NCBI GenBank assembly: GCA_004525885.1
Contig: SPBV01000073.1
Coordinates: 1-8,598 of the forward strand
Reading direction: 5' to 3'
Length of the DNA: 8,598 nucleotides
Source of the DNA: Nitrosomonadales bacterium
GTDB lineage: Bacteria; Pseudomonadota; Gammaproteobacteria; Burkholderiales; Nitrosomonadaceae
The notes under the pieces were generated by a model that saw only the letters and a list, made by a program, of their open reading frames with translations, made no database searches and was not told the DNA's origin. The first letter of the stretch is position 1. The number at the start of each line of letters is the position of its first letter. This document shows positions 1 to 5,322 of the stretch, one piece after another. Made by a program: the position numbers and the translations under genes.

Positions 1-607
1 CGCCACTTTGAGTCTTGGATGCATCCTCAATAGCACGCCAAAGTTGCAATAGATAATTTAGATCCCACTGCAACTCTTCTTCGCTCCGACCTATGCCAGC
101 AGTCCGAGCAATAATACTCATGCCTGGTGGAATATCTAGGTTCGACATTACTTCACGTAGCTCAGCACGATCCTCGCCTTCAATACGACGAGACACTCCA
201 CCTCCACGCGGGTTGTTGGGCATTAATACTAGGTGACGACCAGCCAATGAAATATAAGTAGTAAGTGCCGCGCCCTTCGTGCCGCGGCCGTCTTTGTCTA
301 CCTGAACAACAAGTTCTTGACCATCACGTAACACGTCTTGAATGCGAGAACGCGCAGGATCAGCATTTTCCTTGAGATAAGATCTAGATATTTCCTTGAA
401 CGGTAGAAAACCGTGACGCTCACCGCCATAATCTACAAATACAGCTTCAAGACTCGGCTCGATACGTGTAACGACTGCTTTGTAGATGTTACCTTTGTAC
501 TGCTCTTTTCCGGCTGTTTCAATGTCAAGATCAATAAGTTTCTGACCATCAACAATAGCGACACGAAGCTCTTCCGGCTGTGTCGCATTGAATAACATGC
601 GTTTCAT
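1..607 (-). CDS. rne: Ribonuclease E, N-terminal part (runs off the window)
   Basis: This is the 5' end of the gene for the essential endoribonuclease that processes rRNA and tRNA, starts mRNA decay and usually scaffolds the degradosome at the inner membrane. The 202 complete codons visible begin MKRMLFNATQPEELRVAIVD, close to my recollection of E. coli RNase E. The RNase H-like start (about residues 1-35) is followed by the S1 RNA-binding domain (about 36-120), seen in NIYKAVVTRIEPSLEAVFVDYG-type residues and GFLPFKEI. The 5'-sensor region follows, with RTAGIG at residues 168-173; R168 and T169 match the residues that bind the 5' monophosphate in E. coli. The catalytic DNase I-like domain, zinc link and C-terminal scaffold lie outside the window, so RNase G cannot be excluded by domain content. 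The MKRML start and the divergent rluC make RNase E far more likely. The ATG at 605-607 has a G-rich Shine-Dalgarno-like run at 616-622. Confidence 0.95.
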   Translation of the reverse strand, partial: MKRMLFNATQPEELRVAIVDGQKLIDLDIETAGKEQYKGNIYKAVVTRIEPSLEAVFVDYGGERHGFLPFKEISRSYLKENADPARSRIQDVLRDGQELVVQVDKDGRGTKGAALTTYISLAGRHLVLMPNNPRGGGVSRRIEGEDRAELREVMSNLDIPPGMSIIARTAGIGRSEEELQWDLNYLLQLWRAIEDASKTQSG

Positions 608-615
608 TATTATAT

Positions 616-622
616 TCCCCCC
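616..622 (-). promoter_or_regulatory. Ribosome binding site of rne
   Basis: On the minus strand a GGGGGGA run ends about 8 bases before the ATG at 607. It supports MKRML as the true start. Confidence 0.6.
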
Positions 623-669
623 GCGCGCTGATCACGGACGAGCAAGCCTTACATGGTCGGTGCATCCAA

Positions 670-682
670 CTCATATAATGAG
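670..682 (-). repeat. Short perfect inverted repeat in the predicted rne leader
   Basis: CTCAT and ATGAG flank a 3-base spacer, giving a perfect 5-bp hairpin in the predicted leader RNA, about 63 nt before the rne start codon. It is short and AT-rich, so it could be chance. It is listed because E. coli rne is autoregulated through leader hairpins. Confidence 0.25.
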
Positions 683-723
683 AATTTCTTATTCAGGCGA
701 CTTTGTCATAGTGTCGGGCTGCA

Positions 724-753
724 TTTATAGATTACTATTCTCCGGCTTGTCAC
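724..753 (-). promoter_or_regulatory. Candidate sigma-70 promoter for rne
   Basis: Read on the minus strand, GTGACA (748-753; 5 of 6 to TTGACA) is followed after 18 bases by TATAAA (724-729; 5 of 6 to TATAAT). Transcription would begin near 717 and give a leader of about 110 nt before the rne ATG at 607. This rests on consensus matching alone. A more distant promoter is possible. Confidence 0.4.
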
Positions 754-761
754 TATAGGTA

Positions 762-780
762 CTGCTTTTCAATTAAGCAG
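762..780. repeat. 6-bp inverted repeat upstream of the candidate rne promoter
   Basis: CTGCTT (762-767) and AAGCAG (775-780) are perfect complements around a 7-base loop. On the rne side it lies directly upstream of the predicted -35 box. It could be an operator half-site pair, or a leader hairpin if transcription starts further upstream. There is no further support. Confidence 0.25.
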
Positions 781-986
781 AACTCGAAATTAAATTTCCG
801 TCAGACTTCAATTATGGCTAACCCATAAAGTGGGCGCTACGATACTGAACTCTGCATGTGCTTTGGGCGCGCTATTAAATCATTATCACTACTTTTATTG
901 GTGAGCGACATTAACCAGGTATCGGACTCGGCTCTTAGTCTCGTTCTGTTAAAATCCTATCAACAGTGTCATTTTGCACACCGGAC

Positions 987-992
987 AGAGGA
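987..992 (+). promoter_or_regulatory. Shine-Dalgarno that decides the rluC start
   Basis: AGAGGA lies five bases before the TTG at 998-1000. The more upstream in-frame TTG at 974 has no such site, so 998 is the better start. Confidence 0.65.
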
Positions 993-997
993 CTAAC

Positions 998-2044
998 TTG
1001 AACTCCGAACTTGTAAGTATAGGTAAAAAAAAGGATTTAGGCAAAGAATTTACTCTGGATGCTGTAATCAATGAAATCATTGATGAGGATAGTAATGACC
1101 AACGTATAGATAATTTCTTGATTAAACGTCTCAAAGGCGTTCCCAGAAGCTACATCTACCGGTATATACGCAGTGGCCAAGTGCGAATCAATGGCAAACG
1201 TGTGAAAGTCAGCTATCGATTACATGAAGGTGACAAGGTGCGCATTCCACCTGTAAAAAAAACGAAAGATAATTCACTAAATAAAATTACAATAACTGAA
1301 TCCAGATTCACTCCATTCGATATTTTATTTCAAGACGAATACCTTTTGGTGATTAATAAGCCTGCAGGCATGGCGGTACACGGTGGAAGCAATGTAAGCT
1401 TTGGTGTAATAGAACAGCTACGAGCCCAGAATCCAAATTGGAAGTTTTTAGAACTGGTTCATCGTCTCGATAGAGGCACATCAGGTGTACTTCTACTTGC
1501 CAAAAAACGTGCGGCACTTGTTGAACTACACCAACAGATCCGTCAAAGAGAAATGGAGAAACGTTACTTGGTATTGGTAAAAGGTAAGTGGCACAATCAA
1601 AGACAGAGCGTGAGATTGGCATTAAATAAATATGTTACAACGATGGGAGAACGACGTGTGGAAGTAGTTATAGATGAAAAAAGGAATAAGGGAAGCATAA
1701 CATCCCACACGGTATTCACTTTACAAGAAGCTTGGCAGGATTTTAGTTTATTGGAAGCAGAATTAAAAACTGGTCGCACTCATCAAATCCGCGTACATCT
1801 TGCATATTTGGGATTTCCAATTGTAGGTGACGACAAATATGGTGATTATCAACTCAATAAAGAGCTAAATAGGCGTAGTGGACAAGGTCCTATTTTGAAG
1901 CGTATGTTTCTGCATGCCAGCGTAACCGTAATAACACACCCCATTACCGGTGCAAGCTTACGTATAGAAGCGCCGCTAGCGAATGATCTACAGAAATTTT
2001 TGAGTGAATTGAATAAAACGAACCTGACAACACAGGCAGGGTAG
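998..2044 (+). CDS. rluC: 23S rRNA pseudouridine synthase RluC
   Basis: RluA-family enzyme that in E. coli converts U955, U2504 and U2580 of 23S rRNA to pseudouridine. Numbering here is from the TTG at 998 (348 aa). An N-terminal S4 RNA-binding domain spans about residues 35-85 (QRIDNFL, KGVPRSYIYRYIRSGQVRIN). The synthase domain follows with INKPAGMAVHGG near 119-130, the catalytic motif HRLDRGTSG with Asp158, and RTHQIRVHLA near 260-269. KGVP in the S4 domain and the position divergent from rne both favour RluC over RluA or RluD. The reading frame opens at a TTG at 974, but AGAGGA at 987-992 is spaced for the TTG at 998, and no ATG or GTG offers a better start before the S4 domain. The gene is followed after 34 AT-rich bases by the HAD phosphatase gene, probably in one transcript. 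Confidence 0.92.
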   Translation: MNSELVSIGKKKDLGKEFTLDAVINEIIDEDSNDQRIDNFLIKRLKGVPRSYIYRYIRSGQVRINGKRVKVSYRLHEGDKVRIPPVKKTKDNSLNKITITESRFTPFDILFQDEYLLVINKPAGMAVHGGSNVSFGVIEQLRAQNPNWKFLELVHRLDRGTSGVLLLAKKRAALVELHQQIRQREMEKRYLVLVKGKWHNQRQSVRLALNKYVTTMGERRVEVVIDEKRNKGSITSHTVFTLQEAWQDFSLLEAELKTGRTHQIRVHLAYLGFPIVGDDKYGDYQLNKELNRRSGQGPILKRMFLHASVTVITHPITGASLRIEAPLANDLQKFLSELNKTNLTTQAG

Positions 2045-2078
2045 ATTTTGAACCTATTATATTAATAATATTTCTTTA

Positions 2079-2735
2079 ATGCACAAAAAGTTTGATTTAT
2101 TAGTGTTTGATTGGGATGGGACATTGGCAGACTCTGCAAATGCTATCGTATTCTCGATACAGGGTGCTGCTCGTGATATGGGGTTGACTGAACCATCAAA
2201 TGAAGAAGCTCGTTATGTTATTGGCCTAGGGTTAAGAGAGGCTATAGAATACCTTTTTCCAGATCTTCCTTCACAAAAGCTTGCATTATTATCAGACCGT
2301 TACCGATATCACTATCTTGCACAAGACAAGAAAATATCACTTTATGAAGGAATATTCGAGATTATTAAGACGTTGCATGCAGAAAAATTTCTATTGGCTG
2401 TCGCTACTGGTAAAAGTCGTGCGGGACTTAATCGTGCTTTCATATCGAGTGGACTAGGGGATTATTTTCACGCCAGCCGCTGCGCCGATGAAACTTTTTC
2501 GAAACCCCATCCAGCAATGCTGCTAGAATTGATGGAGCAATTTGGTGTAGAAGCTGATCGGACTTTGATGATCGGCGACACTACTCATGACTTACAAATG
2601 GCGAGCAACGCTAGTGTCTCTGGAGTCGGAGTAACATATGGCGCTCATCCCAGAGAAAATCTTGAAACTTTGATGCCACTTGCCTGTATTGAAAACGTGA
2701 TGAAATTACGCTCTTGGTTAAATACAAATATCTAA
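2079..2735 (+). CDS. HAD-superfamily hydrolase (phosphoglycolate phosphatase-like)
   Basis: A 218-residue haloacid-dehalogenase phosphatase of subfamily IA, presumably cytosolic and Mg2+-dependent. All four HAD motifs are visible. Motif I is FDWDGTLADS with nucleophile Asp11 and Asp13. Motif II is ATGKSRAGL with Thr110. Motif III has Lys142 in FSKPHPAML. Motif IV is MIGDTTHDLQMA with Asp167 and Asp171. Residues about 16-85 form the helical cap typical of Gph-like enzymes. The substrate cannot be read from sequence: phosphoglycolate, a nucleotide or another small phosphate ester are all possible, so no symbol is given. No clear Shine-Dalgarno precedes the ATG. The gene lies in line with rluC and, as I recall, this neighbour is common in betaproteobacteria. 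Immediately downstream lies the Rieske gene remnant. Confidence 0.88.
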   Translation: MHKKFDLLVFDWDGTLADSANAIVFSIQGAARDMGLTEPSNEEARYVIGLGLREAIEYLFPDLPSQKLALLSDRYRYHYLAQDKKISLYEGIFEIIKTLHAEKFLLAVATGKSRAGLNRAFISSGLGDYFHASRCADETFSKPHPAMLLELMEQFGVEADRTLMIGDTTHDLQMASNASVSGVGVTYGAHPRENLETLMPLACIENVMKLRSWLNTNI

Positions 2736-2894
2736 TTAAAAGAGAATTTTTATCGTTCAGGGATTTGCTTGATTTGTTAGGCTTACGGCACTACTTTTGT
2801 ACCTGAAGATGGTGTCTGCACAGGCGGACCATACAAAGAGAAAAGTAACCTAAAACGCTTAAGACAAGAAGAACACAACGACAATATTATTTGA
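2736..2894 (+). pseudogene. 3' remnant of a Rieske [2Fe-2S] protein gene
   Basis: Directly after the HAD stop, and in the same frame, 52 codons up to a TGA at 2892-2894 resemble the C-terminal half of a small Rieske ferredoxin-like protein. The frame reads LICxAYGTTFVPEDGVCTGG, where x is a TAG at 2778-2780, then PYKEKSNLKRL and an acidic end. Rieske proteins have C-x2-H-G for the second ligand pair, then DG-x-C-x2-GP(C). Here the Cys is kept (2775-2777) but the His position is Tyr (TAC, 2784-2786). A CAG-to-TAG change would explain the stop, and CAC-to-TAC and TGC-to-TAC changes would explain the two Tyr residues at 2784 and 2832. The N-terminal half with the first C-x-H ligand pair is absent, with no room for it before the HAD stop. 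The region cannot make a working cluster protein. The family assignment is by motif memory, not a search. Confidence 0.7.
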
Positions 2895-2911
2895 AAAGGA
2901 TTTCAGAAATC

Positions 2912-3862
2912 ATGCTTGACTCAGAAGACCGAAACGAAGGTTGGGAAAAAAAAACACTGGAGAAATTAGCATTTTCCTCTATTAATGAGCAACGCCGAGC
3001 ACGCCGTTGGAGCATACTTTTCAAGTCACTTGCCTTCCTATATTTATTCATTCTTTTATTTATTGGATTAGGTTGGTTCCGTGACAATGGTGTAGCTATG
3101 TCCGGCAAGCACACTGCTCTTGTCGAACTCCGTGGAGAGATTTCTGCTAATAGCATTAGTAGCGCAGACAACGTAAACACAGGGCTGCAGAAAGCATTCA
3201 AGGACAAAAATACGCAGGGAGTAATTTTGCGTATCAACAGTCCGGGTGGTAGCCCAGTACAAGCAGGCTATATTAATGATGAAATTCGACGGTTGCGTGC
3301 TGAATATCCAGATATCCCGCTTTACGCAGTAATTGAAGACATCTGTGCCTCAGGTGGCTATTACGTTGCCGCAGCTGCAGACAAAATTTACGTGGATAAG
3401 GCTAGTATAGTAGGCTCCATCGGTGTACTAATGAATGGGTTTGGCTTCACCGGAACAATGGAAAAACTCGGCATCGAACGACGATTACTCACGGCGGGTG
3501 AAAACAAAGGGTTTCTTGATGCCTTCTCACCATCCAATCCACAGCAACAGGAATACGCCAAAGAAATGTTGAACAACATACATCAGCAATTTATCCAGGT
3601 GGTACAACAAGGTAGAGGCAAGCGCTTGAGAAACGATCCTGAAATCTTCAGTGGCATTGTTTGGACCGGTCAAAAGAGCATAGAACTTGGACTTACGGAT
3701 GCTCTAGGAAGCGCAGATTATGTTGCACGTGAAATTATAAAAGCAGAAGATATCGTAGACTACACCACAAAAGAAAGTTTTGCTGAACGTTTCGCCGATC
3801 GCTTAGGGTCAGCGTCTACAAACGCTTTGATCAGCGCCGGAAACGGATGGGGGCTACGATAA
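2912..3862 (+). CDS. sppA: Signal peptide peptidase SppA, S49 family (short form)
   Basis: Membrane-anchored serine protease that cleaves leftover signal peptides, 316 aa from the ATG at 2912. Residues 1-32 are charged and presumably cytoplasmic. One hydrophobic segment lies at about 36-54 (LFKSLAFLYLFILLFIGLG), and the S49 domain follows in the periplasm. Motifs are VILRINSPGGSP (104-115), DICASGGYYVAAAAD (143-157) with nucleophile Ser147, and TAGENKGFLDAF with the probable general base Lys199. This is the Ser/Lys dyad of the one-domain SppA type, as in Bacillus, rather than the two-domain 67-kDa E. coli protein. An in-frame TTG at 2891 would add seven residues and overlap the Rieske remnant stop. 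AAAAGGA at 2894-2900 sits 11 bases before the ATG, which is preferred. It converges on maf with 40 bases between stops. Confidence 0.9.
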   Translation: MLDSEDRNEGWEKKTLEKLAFSSINEQRRARRWSILFKSLAFLYLFILLFIGLGWFRDNGVAMSGKHTALVELRGEISANSISSADNVNTGLQKAFKDKNTQGVILRINSPGGSPVQAGYINDEIRRLRAEYPDIPLYAVIEDICASGGYYVAAAADKIYVDKASIVGSIGVLMNGFGFTGTMEKLGIERRLLTAGENKGFLDAFSPSNPQQQEYAKEMLNNIHQQFIQVVQQGRGKRLRNDPEIFSGIVWTGQKSIELGLTDALGSADYVAREIIKAEDIVDYTTKESFAERFADRLGSASTNALISAGNGWGLR

Positions 3863-3902
3863 CAAATTACATTAATCAAGTGAAGATGGAGGGAACACAA
3901 GT

Positions 3903-4499
3903 TCATACTACTTCAACACCTTCATGTGCTAACATCTCTACCAACGCTATTAATGGCAATCCAATCAGGGCGTTTGGATCATCGCTTTCCATACGTTCAA
4001 TTAGTGCGATACCCAACCCTTCGTACTTTGCGCTGCCTGTACAGTGATACGGCTGTTCTTTGGCTAAGTAGTTTGAAACCTGTCGATCACTTAATTCACG
4101 AAATTTGACAAGAGAAGAGATAAGCCGAGACTGCATTCTGCCGCTGTGACTGTTGAAAAGGCTCAATGCTGTATGAAAGATTACTTCTTTTCCACGCATA
4201 AAATATAACTGCTTAGTTGCGTTCTCATGATTAAATGGCTTGCCAATTTGGGATCCACTTAGAGACGCCATTTGATCAGCTCCTATAATAAGTGCGTTTG
4301 GGTACACAGCAGCGACTGCACGTGCTTTATTCTCAGCTAAACGACAAGCAGTAGCTTCTGGCAATTCGCCGGATAAGGATGTTTCATCAATATCCGGGCT
4401 AGAAACTTCAAAAGGAATTTGCAAGCGCAAAAGTAACTCGTAGCGATATGATGAACTTGACCCTAGGACAAGTTTTTGAGTGAGATGTTGTGTTTTCAA
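3903..4499 (-). CDS. yceF: Maf-like nucleotide pyrophosphatase, YceF subfamily
   Basis: 198-residue Maf/HAM1-like enzyme. YceF-type members hydrolyse 7-methyl-GTP to 7-methyl-GMP and pyrophosphate, thought to keep modified nucleotides out of RNA. The N-terminal KLVLGSSSSYRYELL (9-23) is the substrate loop with Arg19. The catalytic-site Asp75 lies in IIGADQ, Lys87 in GKP and Glu160 in SAKYEG. The ending ERMESDDPNALIGLPLIAL is very close to E. coli YceF and separates it from the YhdE-type dTTP/UTP enzymes. The usual Pro of the SxSPxR loop is Ser here. The only usable start is TTG at 4497-4499: the in-frame codon at 4506-4508 is a stop, and no ATG or GTG precedes the loop. No Shine-Dalgarno is visible. 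The gene is divergent from yceD, as in E. coli. Confidence 0.9.
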   Translation of the reverse strand: MKTQHLTQKLVLGSSSSYRYELLLRLQIPFEVSSPDIDETSLSGELPEATACRLAENKARAVAAVYPNALIIGADQMASLSGSQIGKPFNHENATKQLYFMRGKEVIFHTALSLFNSHSGRMQSRLISSLVKFRELSDRQVSNYLAKEQPYHCTGSAKYEGLGIALIERMESDDPNALIGLPLIALVEMLAHEGVEVV

Positions 4500-4519
4500 T
4501 GGTCGTTATAGTATGGTTT

Positions 4520-4548
4520 TTGACTCTCAAGCATAAAAAATATATCAT
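4520..4548 (+). promoter_or_regulatory. Promoter of the yceD-rpmF-plsX-fab operon
   Basis: TTGACT (4520-4525; 5 of 6) and TATCAT (4543-4548; 5 of 6) are separated by the ideal 17 bases, with an A-tract in the spacer. The bases just after the -10 are G/C only (GCGCGCC, 4549-4555), a discriminator typical of promoters repressed by ppGpp/DksA such as those for rRNA and ribosomal proteins. The predicted start of transcription, about 4555-4558, falls at or just before the yceD ATG at 4558, so the mRNA may be leaderless. This is inferred from consensus only. Confidence 0.6.
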
Positions 4549-4557
4549 GCGCGCCTT

Positions 4558-5034
4558 ATGTCTGCACGAACTGTTATAGATGCCCTTGATTTTGTGCGCT
4601 GCACTAGCTCACACCATGGTAAAATCACAATTGACAAATTTGTGCGTTTGCAAGACTATCTAGCTGATAGTCAAGGCGAGCTAGAATACAAAATAAGTGG
4701 CGCTCCGGATAAAAATGGTAAATCTATAATCCAAGTTACCATAAAAGGAAAAATAAATTTGCATTGCCAGCGCTGTCTAGGTGGGTTGGCATATATACTA
4801 GATCTGCAGTCAACTATACTCCTGGCAGAAAATGAAAGTGAACTTTCTCATCTTGATGAGACCGGATCAATTGATGAAATTTTGGTAGACTCAGATACAG
4901 ATGTTTTAGAACTAATAGAGGACGAAATTATTTTAAGTCTACCGATTTCTCCACGCCACAGAGAAGAAGAGTGCCCAGCAAGGGAACTGACTAATAGCTA
5001 TGCAATAGGTAAAAATACCATTTTGCAGCGTTAG
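4558..5034 (+). CDS. yceD: DUF177 protein YceD (23S rRNA accumulation protein)
   Basis: 158-residue member of the YceD/DUF177 family, usually encoded just before rpmF and required for normal 23S rRNA accumulation in E. coli and in plastids; its biochemical action is not settled. Visible hallmarks are LHCQRCLGGL with Cys70 and Cys73, a long acidic middle (ENESEL, DETGSIDEILVDSDTD), LIEDEIILSLPISPRH at about 119-134, and a third Cys139 in EEECPA. These cysteines are a family feature that may bind metal. It is slightly shorter than the E. coli protein (about 173 aa as I recall). The ATG at 4558 has no Shine-Dalgarno, and the only promoter seen would start transcription within a few bases of it, fitting a leaderless message. 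It is the first gene of the ribosome/lipid operon. Confidence 0.9.
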   Translation: MSARTVIDALDFVRCTSSHHGKITIDKFVRLQDYLADSQGELEYKISGAPDKNGKSIIQVTIKGKINLHCQRCLGGLAYILDLQSTILLAENESELSHLDETGSIDEILVDSDTDVLELIEDEIILSLPISPRHREEECPARELTNSYAIGKNTILQR

Positions 5035-5045
5035 CGAAATTAAAA

Positions 5046-5065
5046 AAATAATATTAAAATTATTT
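5046..5065 (+). repeat. A/T-only inverted repeat before the rpmF ribosome binding site
   Basis: AAATAAT (5046-5052) and ATTATTT (5059-5065) form a perfect 7-bp stem with a 6-base loop, ending right next to the GAGGAG of rpmF. As RNA it would be weak. It may act as an unstructured A/U enhancer bound by ribosomal protein S1, or as a mild control hairpin. There is no U-tract or GC stem, so it is not a terminator. Confidence 0.3.
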
Positions 5066-5071
5066 GAGGAG
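5066..5071 (+). promoter_or_regulatory. Strong ribosome binding site of rpmF
   Basis: GAGGAG lies nine bases before the ATG at 5081. It is among the strongest Shine-Dalgarno matches in the window, as expected for a ribosomal protein, and contrasts with the missing one for yceD. Confidence 0.75.
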
Positions 5072-5080
5072 ATCAACACT

Positions 5081-5260
5081 ATGGCCGTTCAGCAAAATAA
5101 AAAGTCACCATCGAAACGTGGCATGCATCGCTCTCACGATTTCCTGACTAGCTCTCCATTGGCACTGGAACCTAGTACAGGTGAGGTACATATGAGACAT
5201 CACATAAGTCCAAATGGTTACTATCGTGGTAAGAAAATTATCAAAACTAAAAATGACTAG
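5081..5260 (+). CDS. rpmF: 50S ribosomal protein L32
   Basis: 59-residue basic protein of the large ribosomal subunit. It opens MAVQQNKKSPSKRGMHRSHD and continues with ALEPSTGEVHMRHHIS and GYYRGKKI, matching the bacterial L32 family almost motif for motif. It has no cysteines, so it is the zinc-free C-minus paralogue type, as in E. coli, rather than the four-Cys zinc form. It sits between yceD and plsX, the standard place, with a strong Shine-Dalgarno. At 59 aa it is easy to miss in ORF calling, but the full family length is present and intact. Confidence 0.96.
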   Translation: MAVQQNKKSPSKRGMHRSHDFLTSSPLALEPSTGEVHMRHHISPNGYYRGKKIIKTKND

Positions 5261-5322
5261 CTTTTGAGATCATTGGTCTACGAATAACAAAAATTTCAGC
5301 CCCAGCCTTATAGGCATTTAAA

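Larger units (their letters stand above)
608..997. other. Divergent rne/rluC intergenic spacer
   Basis: This 390-base stretch between the two divergent start codons has no supportable gene; frames on both strands are short and look like nothing known. It holds a candidate minus-strand promoter for rne (724-753), a perfect 5-bp inverted repeat at 670-682 inside the predicted rne leader, and a perfect 6-bp inverted repeat at 762-780 just upstream of that promoter. On the rluC side a TAAAAT box at 950-955 could be a -10 element, but I see no acceptable -35 at the right distance. In E. coli, rne has a long leader through which RNase E controls its own mRNA. Whether this spacer does the same is inference only. 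Confidence 0.6.

Noticed and set aside
413..595. Plus-strand reading frame opposite rne
   Set aside because: It lies wholly antisense to well-conserved RNase E codons and resembles no protein; it is a shadow frame.
674..679. Perfect TATAAT on the plus strand as an rluC promoter
   Set aside because: No -35-like hexamer lies 16-18 bases upstream, and the leader would exceed 300 nt. It is also the centre of a small palindrome in an AT-rich patch.
950..955. TAAAAT as the rluC -10 box
   Set aside because: The position is sensible, but the hexamers 16-18 bases upstream do not resemble TTGACA. It is mentioned only in the spacer description.
974..997. Upstream TTG at 974 as the rluC start
   Set aside because: No Shine-Dalgarno precedes it, while AGAGGA is correctly spaced for the TTG at 998. 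The extra eight residues have no family support.
2891..2911. TTG at 2891 as the sppA start
   Set aside because: It overlaps the stop of the Rieske remnant and has no ribosome site, whereas the ATG at 2912 follows AAAAGGA.
3863..3902. Bidirectional terminator between sppA and yceF
   Set aside because: The convergent gap is only 40 bases and shows no GC-rich stem followed by a T-tract on either strand.
3847..4108. Plus-strand frames opposite the end of yceF
   Set aside because: They are antisense to conserved Maf motifs, with no ribosome site or recognisable domain.
4505..4534. Minus-strand promoter for yceF with TATAAC at 4505-4510
   Set aside because: The matching -35 region has almost no consensus bases, and the start site would fall on the TTG start codon. 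It is too weak to call.
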